A DNA stretch of 64,000 bases, from assembly GCA_000708835.1 (NCBI GenBank), contig DF237046.1, forward strand, positions 135,961 through 199,960, in the 5' to 3' direction. This DNA comes from Klebsormidium nitens. Its lineage: Eukaryota > Streptophyta > Klebsormidiophyceae > Klebsormidiales > Klebsormidiaceae. Numbering within the stretch: position 1 is the first letter of the stretch; each line of letters opens with the position of its first letter. Shown one piece after another: positions 1 to 10,441 of this stretch. Made by a program: the position numbers and the translations under genes. Under the pieces are notes generated by a model. It was not told where the DNA came from, did not search any database, and saw only the letters and a program-made list of their open reading frames with translations.

Positions 1-3
1 TGC

Positions 4-3000
4 TTATAGCGCCGCCCCCGTGATGGACGCCTCCGTCTTGTCTAGCTTCCGCACCTTGAGGTTCCCGATGACGACTTGCAGCGCGAGGAAGGCGCTCAGC
101 GTAAAGGCAGCGGTGGCAGCAGGATTGAGCGCGCGCGCCGTCGAGTAGAGGACAGTGCCCACGTTGAGAAGCGTGCCCGCCAAGATGGCCTGCAAGGGGG
201 AATGGATCAGAGCGTCAGCACCAAAAGTCAATGACTTCTTCGCACCGTTGACACGAAAGGTCGGACTCTTGCAAAGAAACGGCGACCGACCAGCGGGCAA
301 AAAAGTGTCTATAAAGGTCAGCACGAGACCTTTGCTTAAGCAGGTCCTCTGCGCAATGCTCCGCCAATCTTCTGACCAATAGATGGCTTATCCCGAGCCG
401 GAATGCAGAAGCTACCAGCATCGCTCGCCGTCCTTCTGACCAAACCGATTCCACGTGTCCTCTTGCGTCGCCTGCTCTTGCTGCGCCTCACCTTGCCGAT
501 GTTGCTCTGCACCTGCGCGACCCGCTTGAAGGCGCGCTCCGACTCGAGCGTGCGCACGCGCAGCTTGAGGTCCCCCTGCTCGAGCGCGGTGACGACCTTC
601 TCCAGCTTGGCCACGCGGTCCGGGCCGCGGAACAAGTTCGCAAACGCCGACGCCTGCCGGTCCCACCGCCGTTGCAGGTCCTGGCGCAGCGAACAAAGGA
701 CGAGCGGTCAGAGGAGAGGCACGATGGAGAGAAGAACCAAAGTCATACAAAGAAAAGCTCATCGGAGTTGTAGGAATTAAGCCAGAGAGATGACCAAGAA
801 AACATGAAGAATATCAAGACCGCTCGTTCTCAAATGTAAGCAGAAAGCTCCTCCTGGTGCATGCTTGTCCCCCACCTCACTGACGAGCGCTCGTTATGCT
901 GAAAAGGACGGCACCAGCTTGTGCAGCGCCAACGCAAAGTGGGTTGTGGGTCGCCCCTTACCCGAACGAAGATCTGCGCGCCCGCCTCCTTCAGATTCAG
1001 CAGCTCCTGCGCGTACGGCTTCGCGATCTCCGAGATGTCGAAGCGGGGGTCCAGGCCCTTGCCGATGCCGTCCAGGACTGGCAGGACAAGCAACGAAACC
1101 GACGGTCAGGCGGGAACAAGACCAAAATGAAAGGAGCTCGAGGAGAATGCCACACGTCTTTCCATCGCAGCACGTTGCGACAAGAGCACGGCAGTCCCAC
1201 TTGGCGGCAGCTTTCACACTCGACACCCAACCGTCGTCTACTGAGCATCCGTTGACATGCAGCCGACCGAACGAACTATCAAATCCAACGATCGTCGGCC
1301 CGTGCTTTCGCACTAAAACCTTTTTGAGTCCGTGCATGGTGGGCTCACTGGAGAAGGCCCTGACGACGAAGGTGAAGGTGGCCGGGAAGCGGAAGGGCTG
1401 GTCCGCAGACAGCGCGAGCAAGTCCTCCCCAATGGCCGCCAATCGCTGCGACCGCTTGGTTGTTTTTTCCTCTTTGCTCAGCTGTTTCTTGAACCATAGC
1501 CGCCGCGCCTCCTTCTCAGCGGCCTCCTTCTCTGCGCGCTGCGATTTTAGCCGCTCCTCGAAACTGCACGAGCATCACAAAGCGGCATCAGTCTCTCGGC
1601 CAGATTGTCCGTCGAAGTCTCCGACGACAAACGTCCAAGAGGTTAGATGAACGGCCAGTGCTCTCAGTGTGCAGAAAGAAGGTAGCAACTGACAGGGTTC
1701 TGAGATGAAGCCACTCATTCTTTAACAAAGTGACGCAGTCCAAGCGCTCAGCAATCCAGAGCGTCGCCGGGACCGTTCTCGCTCCTCCATTTACCGCTCA
1801 ACAGGATGATGGCTCCACAACGAATCGGCCACAGCCAGACAGGACGTACAGAAACATTGTTAGCCATCCGCCAGCCAGTTAGCAAAACTTCTAACCTTTT
1901 TAACCTAGTGCTCAACGGCCTTGTCCAAATCCAAGAGAATATCGAAGTGGAGACCAAGCCTGTGTCTGAGCCGCCCACCTGTTGAGGAAGAACTGCGCGG
2001 TTCTGCGCACGGCGATCATGTCTCCCGTGGGTACCAGCACGCCCATCTGCACCATCGCGTCCAGCACCTGCACAGGGAGCGCCACGTGTCAGCCGCTAGC
2101 AGGATGTGGATGGAGCGCCTCCATAGAACGCGACGGCGGATCCAAAAACCGAAGGTTGAAATCCACGGTTGCATGCCAGCAAGAGGAAGCGGAGGTTAGG
2201 GCAGCGATTTAAAAAGGCACGGAACCCTTTCCCTCTATTTTGATAAGCAGAAACGCCCCTGGTCGCTCTCTACAGGATTTGTAAGGTTTGTTTGACTTAC
2301 TGAGACTGATCAAGCGTTTTGAAACAGATTTCGTGCGGAACACTGACATTGACAAAACATGACAAAACATTACCGTACAAGTCTTTCAATCCATTACAGC
2401 TACAAAGTTTGACGCCCAAGAATTTGCATGCAAGGGCCAATCATGCATTGCGGCAGCCCGCAGAGGCACCGCTCACCTTGTCTGCACTCTTTTGGTAGAC
2501 GCCGTAGAAGGCGTCCACGAGGCCCTCCCGGATGTTGCTGCTGATGCTGCCCATCATGCCAAAATCGTAAAAGATGAGGCGCCCGCCCCCCTGCGCGTCC
2601 ACCGCAATATTCCCAGGGTGGGGGTCCGCATGGAAGAAGCCGTGCTTCAGGATCTGCTGCAGGTACGCCTCCACGCTGAGCCGCGCGAGCCGCTTGCGGT
2701 CGATGCCCACCTCGTCGATTGCCGCAATGTTGTTGATCTTGATGCCGGGGCAGTACTCCATTGTCAGAACCTGCAGCAAACAGGTCCATGCTTGAGACTA
2801 CTCTGGGCTGATACGAGTGGAACCACTCCCAATAAGGAAACTTTGAATCATTGGGGTTGAATCACGTCCTTCTCCAAAAACCTTTTGTATCGCCATGGCT
2901 CAGTCGGCGAGCAGCAAAAGCTACACGAGTATACTCAGCGGCTTTTCCGTGCTTACCTGGGGCGTGGTGTACTCCCAGTAGATCTTGGGCACCTTCACCC

Positions 3001-5932
3001 AGTCGAACTCCGCAAAGTTCTTGCCAAAGCGTTCTGCGTTGCGGCCCTCATTGCTGTAGTCAATCTCCTGGAAGCCCATAGAAGACCTGTCAGTTCTTGA
3101 AATAAAGCCACACCTGATGACGGCCAATGAAAGGCCCTCATACCCAGCAGGAGCTGTAGGCCACTGGGCTTTGCCCATAGCGCATGCCATCGACCCCTAC
3201 GCAAGCCAAAGATGATCAAATTGACCTTCGTAATGCGCAGTGGCCATTTAAACAATGACAATTACAGCCACCATGCTTTTGCTGCCAGCATGGGGCTGGT
3301 GCGCACCTGGTACAGCAGGTTGGCGCACTCATCGTAGATGGCCACCCAATCACGCTTGGCGCCGTCCGACTTGGGGTCGATCTTCTGCAGGTTTTGCGCA
3401 AGCACCTGCAGCCAAGACCCAGCTTAATATCAGCCCCAGGGCCCAGGTGTTGCCAGACAAGCTGTTGAAACGGCTTGCTTGTCCTCCTGATACCCTCTTC
3501 AAGACACCACTCTCTTCCAATTGTGCGCCCCTGCGACACTTAAATGCAACAAAGCCATCACCCAGCCACATGTGTCAGGCCTCTGCCTTTCACCAGCCAC
3601 AAGAATCGACACACAGTGACTTGAGCAGAAAGCGGCCATCATGCGGCGAATAGAACATATCCGTAGGGGACAATGCCTGGCGGTAGTCCTTCAACACACT
3701 TTCCCAAAGCCACATCTCCCTGGGCCTCCAGCATTAACCCTTTGACAGGATAATGCTCGCACTGACAACGCAAAGCTCTCCACCAAGCTTCCTGACGTGC
3801 AGCGCATCACAATCTGATGGGGGTGCCACTAACTTTCACACCCAACAGCACTCCTTCCCCCAAAAACATTCCTTTCCCCAATATGAGCTCACCCGCAGGT
3901 TCTTGAGATCGATGTCAAACAGCGCCTTGAGCCCTGGCCGCTGCACCTTGACCACAACCTCGCGGCCGCTGATGCGCGCGCGGTGTACCTGCCCCAGCGA
4001 CGCTGCCGCAATGGGGACGGGGTCAAAGCGCTCAAACAGCTGGGTCACTGGCGCGCCCAGCTCTGCCTCCACAATTGCCACCGACGTTTCACTGTCAAAC
4101 GCAGGGACTTGGTCCTGCAGGGAGGCGTGTGGGGCCATGCTTAGCGAACGCGGTGGGGCGAGACAAAATATGGGCGGTAGAAACGGCAGGGGCAACTGGA
4201 TCCTCTATGAATGTGCCCTGCCTTCTACAATTGTTGCCCAACAATGAGCGGCGCTCATGTCAAGCACACTGTCGGGTCGCAAGCGCAGGCAATAAGGGCA
4301 ACACACAAATTCTTGTTGACACCGAATGGTGGAACAGCATGCTGGCGCTAACCTGCAACTGGGAGAGCTCGTCAATGTACTCCTGCGAGAGCACGTCCAC
4401 CCTGGTACTGAACTGCTGCCCAATCTTGATGAACGTCGGGCCCAGCCGCAGCAAGCCCTCCTTGAGCCACAGCGCGAGCGCCTGCCGCCGCGACTTCTGC
4501 AAAGGGTTGTGGAAGATGGAATGAGACAGCTTTCTAAAGTGACAGGCTGCGCCGTTCAAGCGCTTGAACTTCTTGGCACCCTTATGCACTTTGAAGAGCC
4601 CAGAGTAAAGAATTGCGAGAGGTAACACACCCAACAATCACAGACTGGACTCCCTATTTTCACACACAGAAGTCTACAACCTGAAAATTAAAACCTGAAT
4701 TCTAAAACATAAAACCTAAAACCGCAGCCTTTTTTTGTAGCCCTGCTGTAGGTGGCACCAGAAATATGCCTCAACTGGTGACTCCGACAAGCTGGCACTG
4801 GCATCCCTGCAGCCTCCAGCCTGACTGCCCCATGTGCCACCTGTCAGAGACCATCAGCCATTGCCAGTGAGCTTACCTGCTTCGCTTCCGTCATTCCCCC
4901 TCGGTACGACCGCTTCTGCTTGATCAACAAGAAGCGCACCACAAACGTGGCCACAAACGACCAGATCTCAAAGGTCCTCTGGATCGTCGAATAGGTCTTG
5001 AACTTGTTCCAGCGCCCGCCGGGAGTCACCGACACCTGAAGGGGCACAACAATAGGGAGTCAGACATGAAACTAAGAGCACTAATATAACATGATGGAGC
5101 TGCTTGAAATCAAGGCTTGGATAATCTTTCCTGCACAGAGCAAACTCACTGAAGAATGTTTTGAAGTATAGCCAACCAGCTGCAAACCGCCAGAGGCGGA
5201 TCAGATACCGCAAATGCTGTGCGGTGATCCAGATGTTGCCACTCAGTTGCTCACTGACAAGAAGTCGACCCTCGCCAGTTAAGAACATACCTGCGGCTTT
5301 CTGGCTGCCTGGGGCCCCTCCTGGACCTCCAAAACTGGAGCAGCCGCAGGAGTCACAATGACCGGCTTGTCTACCTGTGCAGCCCCGTTCGCACTGGTCA
5401 GCACAGCCTCCACAGCTTGGACAGAGGTTTTGCCATTGACAGGGTTTGCCGCTACCTTGTTTGGTGATGCCAGGCTGGCCTTCTGTGAAACCTTCTGGAT
5501 CACTGCTGCAAGCTCACTCCTCTCCCTCTCCACAGATGGATCCAACGGCTTCCCGTTCGCGCTCGGCCTCTCAAGCGCCTGAGCCTGGAGCTGCTTCTCC
5601 AACGAAGCAATGAGCTCGGGCGTCACGCTCGCCTCGTTAACCGCTCCGTTCTCGCTCTCTCCTCTGCCCCCACCTTCCACTATCAACTGAGCACGGGGCG
5701 CAGCATACCGGCTTCTTTTGAAGCCAGCCCCACTCGCAGCAGCCGGCACCAGAGTGCGCCCCGAGAGGAAACCTTTCTCTGACAGGTTGGGGCGCACCAA
5801 AGCTAGCTTTACTCTGGGGGGCAACAAAGGGCATGCCGCTGACGACGCCCGCACATGCCGCTGCGATACTGCCTGGCTGCAGAGGCCCGTGCAGGACGGG
5901 CCCGACAGTCGCGCAGCGTTGGCAGCCGCCAT
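4..5932 (-). CDS. ABC1K8: ABC1-like (UbiB family) atypical kinase, chloroplast, ABC1K8/OSA1-like
   Basis: Twelve exons, 821 aa: 5932-5291, 5035-4877, 4496-4353, 4114-3893, 3405-3307, 3067-2957, 2770-2477, 2067-1979, 1563-1349, 1077-962, 680-492, 189-4. All phases close and the stop is at 4-6. The first ATG opens an Ala/Ser/Arg-rich, transit-peptide-like N-terminus of about 210 residues. The core has the ABC1 hallmarks: KIGQ (about 291-294), the Ala-rich loop PIAAASLGQ (about 350-358), a VVVKVQRPG lysine (about 371), HADPHPGN (about 507-514) and DFG (about 528-530). A hydrophobic C-terminal segment (about 761-815) is likely membrane-spanning. The whole domain order and C-terminus match Arabidopsis ABC1K8/OSA1, a chloroplast-envelope protein linked to oxidative stress and iron or lipid homeostasis. 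The family is an atypical kinase/ATPase acting on prenyl-lipid metabolism; the exact substrate is unknown. The nearest gene, the FKBP, lies on the same strand about 1 kb upstream. Confidence 0.93.
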
Positions 5933-6946
5933 GACCAAGACGCCTATTTCCGCAGCCGGTCAAGTAGAAGCGAGACCCACCCCCCTGTTCAACGGGACGC
6001 CCTGCCCTTGCACTGCTGATCAAGCGAAAGGAGAGATCCGTCGACTTTCCGTTCGAGAACAGACGCTGAACCAGTGCCACAACCACTGCAAGGTCATGCA
6101 CGGAGCCTGGACAAGTTCGTAGCCCCACGCTTGTGTGCTGTCCCTTGCTGATGTCACTGCAAATCTCTTGGTCGAACCTTCGCACCTTGCTGGCCAATAC
6201 AAACCAAGATATCGATACGAACTGTGTGATCCAAAATGTCAAATTGTCCACGTGGTCGCTGACATGGCGTTCACTTTAGGGGGATCGGGATGCACTTTTT
6301 GAAGCACCGGGAAAAATATCGTGCCAAAATCTACCCATGGGCGCGAACATGACACACAAGATCTCGATCGGCTCTGATCCTCCGAGTCTCAGTCACCCCG
6401 CTTTCACCTAGCAAAGCACTTCCCAAGCAATGCATCCTCACGCACGACTTCGAAACTCTGTTTCGGGTCAATGGCCGGCCAATAGACAGACTCTTGCTAC
6501 TTCTTTCCTTTGTCTTGTTGGAGCATTAAATTCTCCGCTTGAGAGTTTGCTTGATGGTCGACTTATGGCATCAAACTGATAATGTTTGAATCCAAGATTC
6601 ATACGCAACTGAGTAGACAAGTGTCCTTTTTCACAAGACCGTCAGCCCGTTCGAGTAATCACCGACGCTATGGGATAAGGGTATTGCTGCTGCGAGTAGG
6701 AGGCATATGCAGGTATCACATGATTGGAAAAGCCACCATAGTTTCAACATATTTCAACAAGCTGCCCTTGTCGAGATCTCAAATGGAGTCCTTAAAGCTG
6801 GTCCGACAACAGGCTGCAAGCACTGGAAAAGCAACGGGTCATCTAAAAGTTACACCTGCTCGCTTGGATACCTCGTGTCCATCAAAGCTTGCTACCGTGC
6901 TTCGTGTTCAACAGCAGATTAGACAGAACGGCTACTGATAGTGGGC
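5933..6946. other. Intergenic: ABC1K8 5' region and FKBP 3' region
   Basis: About 1 kb between two same-strand genes, holding the promoter and 5' UTR of the ABC1K8-like gene and the 3' UTR of the FKBP gene. Short open frames here have no recognisable domain. I see no clear TATA box or polyadenylation consensus that I would defend. Confidence 0.5.
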
Positions 6947-9538
6947 TCAGTCTTCTAACTTAAGCAACTCGATGTCAAAGAGCAACGTCTTATCAATGAG
7001 GCCCTGATTCTTGAGGACGAAGTCCAATGCGCGCTGGCCCTGTATTAAGAAAGGGAGCATTGAATCAGCACATTTTAACCTTTAAGTGCATCGAGTGAAC
7101 GCTAAGTCTGCAATCGCTCTCATCAGACGAAAGTCGCTGCAGTTGAGAGACGCAAGCCTTTTCTTCCATTTCTCTAAGGACAAGAGAGCAGCCAGATTGT
7201 CCGTACTGGTCAGTAGGAGGCTTTCAAAAGCCACAGCCTCCTCGGTGTTGATCACACCCGCCATGCAAACCCTGGACACAGAACTAGCACGTACCGAGAA
7301 TGTTTGGGGCTGCGGCCCAGCCTTGGAGTAGTCGTTGTTCGGGTAGCCAAGCTCGGGGGGCACAATAATCCTGCAAGGCACGCACAACCATCACCCTTAT
7401 CATGTGAGCATCACCCGAGCTAGTTAAACGAGCCCATGATCCTCAGGTATTAGCAATAAGCGCGCTCGAGCACTACTACCCCTGCGCCTGGAAGCCGTTC
7501 TTTTTGACCAGTGGCTCACCTTCGTATTGACCCTACACGCATCCCAGCCACCGCTTCTTCAAAGGCTGGAATGACCTGCACCCAGCAAAGCCAGACCCGT
7601 TTTCTGTCGGCCTTGCACATGTTTGTGAAAGGACAGTCCTAACTTCGTGTGTGCTCTTGCAAGACGGCCAAAACGTGGTACAACACAGGGACGGAATACA
7701 TTCTGCCGAAAACCCTGTCAGTACGAAACCAGATGATGGGTCCGCCGCAATCGGTCAGCTCACCTTGTTGTCCCCCAAGCGGAACCTGTAGAAATCCTTT
7801 TCAGACCCCTGCAGCCACAAGCATGTCGGGGGTGAGCGTCCAAACAGCCCAGCCGATATTGCCCTTCGACTTGCCAAATGTGGAGTCCGCCAAGGGCCAG
7901 GGCAACGGAAGGCGCGCACGTTTGCAACAAGCGTTCCTTGGGATCTATCTAAAAGATGTATCTAATCGTCTACGAATTACACAATCTTCGTAAGTCAGCC
8001 TTTGAATCTAGCAACTGAAGCTATCCAGCACAGGTGCGCTCAAACTCGTTTTGGAACAGGTCGCACGATGCGCCCACCTCGAAAGAGCCTCCCCTCGACT
8101 TATTCCGAGCCTCGAAAGGGCGGCCCAAGTACCCGATAGTGTACCCATCCCAGTCGACCTGAAAGACAGCAAGAAGGGCCTGTCTAGAAGGGCGGCAAGC
8201 CACATTTCGAGTGGGTGACTTGCCTCGAAAGAGCCACCTTTAGCCTTGTTCCTTGCCTCAAAGATGCGGCCGTAGTAGCCAATGGTGTATCCATCCCAGT
8301 CAATCTGCAGACAGTGCATCGGGGAAAGGCTTTCCCAGCAACCCAGACGGATGAAAGTACATAATGAAGAGGTGCAGCTATTACTGAGGTGAAAAGGGAA
8401 ACATGCTGCATCACAGCCTGGCAACCTGGAGAGTACTTTCGCATTTACATCAGTACTCAATACTCGTGTCCTTAATGGCAGCCAAGCTGCAGCAGGGATG
8501 CGTTTGCTCACCACGGCTACTTGCCCTTTCTTAGCTTGTGGTCCAAGCCCTGGTTTCAACTCCTGCAGGGGTAGGGAGTCCAAATGTTGCATCAGAGTCC
8601 AGCTCAGTCCAGTAAACTACATTGAGCCACACAACATGCAGCGGGCATGTTGATAGCTTTCACATAACAACAAACCTGTCTAGAGCTGCATTTGCTTTCC
8701 CTTGCTTTCTTCAGATCCATACTCAAGCTCCCATGACTGTACTTTGGTACAGGCCGGAAGACTGTGAGCTTGAAGCTGGGGCTTGCACAGAAGTCCACGA
8801 TGGGCCTCCGTAACGGTTAGCCGTCATCAATCCTTGACCAAGCGGTGGTTCAAGTAAGTACCATCGAAGGTTGTTGAAGACTGCAGCCCTCAACAGTTGG
8901 GGAAGCGGGGCACGTGCTTACCTTGTACTGCAACCCGGTTTCAGTCAGGATGTAGTCAGGACCGGCCCTCATCGCAGACTTACCGTAGTCTTTGCCTCGA
9001 ATAGCGGGCACTGCACACGCAAAGAGCTATCATCAGATTTTTTTTCTGCAGAAACTTCCGCCATCCTCTCAGCCAAGCCAGTATCCAACCTTAAGAGCAT
9101 CAAGAAAGATCACAAGTGCCATGGAGAGCTTGGTACAACGAGGACATATAGTACGGCAGTACAAAGGAGGGCGCCCGTTGTTTACTCACTATCGGTGAAT
9201 TTCCGGTTTCCTTCAGCAGCATTTCCTTCAGCAGCATTTGCTCTTCCATAATGAGCTGCAATTGCCGACGCTGCTGCCGCTAGCGCCAGCAACACCTGCC
9301 GTCTGCCCTCTGCGTGTGTAGCAATTGGCAAGGCGCCCTTCGCCGACTCGTCTTGCCTGCTGTCGGCTCTTACTGAGCTCACACCTTTTCTAGAACACTG
9401 GCTTCTCAGATGTACATCTAATGATGGTCCCTTAGATAAACGAGCACATTTCTCAAATCGTTCTGCCGCCGTCCTCAAGCATGATTGCTTTGGAAGCACA
9501 AACCTGGGGCCACCCAACGTTAGAGCATCCGAAGCCAT
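6947..9538 (-). CDS. FKBP-type peptidyl-prolyl isomerase, thylakoid lumen
   Basis: One isoform is 279 aa: exons 9538-9190, 9010-8922, 8562-8512, then one of two alternative exons (8304-8224 or 8158-8078), 7808-7764, 7575-7520, 7370-7295, 7039-6947. All phases close. The N-terminus is bipartite: a Ser/Arg-rich transit peptide, then twin arginines, a hydrophobic Ala-rich stretch and an A-N-A cleavage-like site, which is typical of Tat import to the thylakoid lumen. The FKBP fold shows KVIPAFEEAV, IIVPPELGYP and a final LLFDIELL strand, and the insertion with GQRALDFVL is typical of a plant lumenal FKBP subgroup. Family role: proline cis-trans isomerisation or chaperoning of photosynthetic complexes. 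Several plant lumenal FKBPs have little isomerase activity, so activity is not assured. The gene is divergent from the rhomboid. Confidence 0.92.
8078..8158 (-). other. Alternative exon A of the FKBP gene (81 nt)
   Basis: Encodes 27 residues running from VDWDGYTIGYLGRP to GGSFE. It has a CAG acceptor on its 5' side and a canonical GT donor (GTGGGC). Both ends are phase 0, so it joins the 8512 exon and the 7808 exon in frame. It is the downstream copy of a tandem exon duplication and replaces exon B; including both would repeat a beta strand of the FKBP fold. Confidence 0.8.
8224..8304 (-). other. Alternative exon B of the FKBP gene (81 nt), GC donor
   Basis: Encodes 27 residues running from IDWDGYTIGYYGRI to GGSFE; 22 of 27 residues match exon A, and about 61 of 81 bases match. 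It has a CTGCAG acceptor and a non-canonical but tolerated GC donor (GCAAGT). Phase 0 at both ends, so it is interchangeable with exon A. Exon B has the sequence closer to what I remember of plant homologues (Y-Y-G-R-I-F-E), so it may be the ancestral form. Confidence 0.8.
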
Positions 9539-10441
9539 TCTGGGTCTGGGCTTGTCAACTCTTGACCAGCGGTCCCCACCTAGTCACGTCCAGAAACTCA
9601 CGAGAGACCAAGTTCCATCTCCAGCTCTCTAGAGTCTAGTAGTAGATGCTGACGAGTGACAAGAGGTTTGCAGACGTGAAAGGACGTAGGTTTGCTAGTC
9701 TTACGATATGCGTCATTGATGATGTCACACAGGGTTAACCTCCTAACGCACACTAAAACCCTAAGGGTAATATTGAGCAGTAGCCCGGTTTTTAACAAAC
9801 CCTAAGGCGTTCCGCCAGAGCGCACCCTTACCCACCCTAACCCCCCAGCTAACCCCACCAAGATCACAGGTTTGCCCTCATTGTAACCGGAATCTGCCCC
9901 GAGCACTTCACCGCACCCGGTGAAACCTGGCGGTACCAACCATACCGACAAGTACCGTACCCCACCACTGCTATCGCTGATGTCACCGATGACGTAGTTT
10001 TGAAGACTAGCAAAGTTATGTAGTCTGCTGGGTGAAAGCGTTCTCCAGGTGAATATAAGGGCTCGTGTCGACAGACTTCTTATGAAATCTCAACTGACGG
10101 TGATGACCCCGGCACTCCAAGCTTGGTACAATCTTGATATTAAAGTGAATTAGCGTAGGTAAAGAACGGTACCAGAGGAAGCCCCAATAACCCTCCGTGT
10201 TGCGTAATAAGCGTCCAGAGTGTTGTCCGCTTTGCCCGCGTATTGGAGATATATTCCAAACGCTCTGTTCTGCTGCAGTGAAGTTGCGAAATGTTGATCA
10301 ACAGTGAAGAGCTGCAGGAGGAAGACATCATTTGTCATCTAAGCCTAAACCTTTCAAAGCTCCGAGCATCACTTTTATTTGCTGGGACCTAGACGCAGAG
10401 CCCAATCCTTCTAGCTGTTGTTGATCACTGACTTCCTTTCA
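9539..10441. promoter_or_regulatory. Divergent intergenic region, FKBP / rhomboid, with two teloboxes
   Basis: About 0.9 kb between two start codons on opposite strands, so it should hold both promoters. AAACCCTAA (telobox) occurs at 9756-9764 and 9797-9805, followed by CCCTAA-like pyrimidine-rich sequence to about 9860. GTACC-type palindromic motifs occur around 9932-9960 and 10169. No gene of its own is seen. Confidence 0.55.

Noticed and set aside
8008-8592. 194-codon open frame covering both FKBP alternative exons
   Set aside because: The open frame crosses splice sites; reading through would repeat the strand and add unrelated sequence between the copies.
9780-9860. Possible internal telomere repeat tract (CCCTAA-like)
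   Set aside because: Only two or three scattered motif copies, not an array; better described as teloboxes in a promoter.
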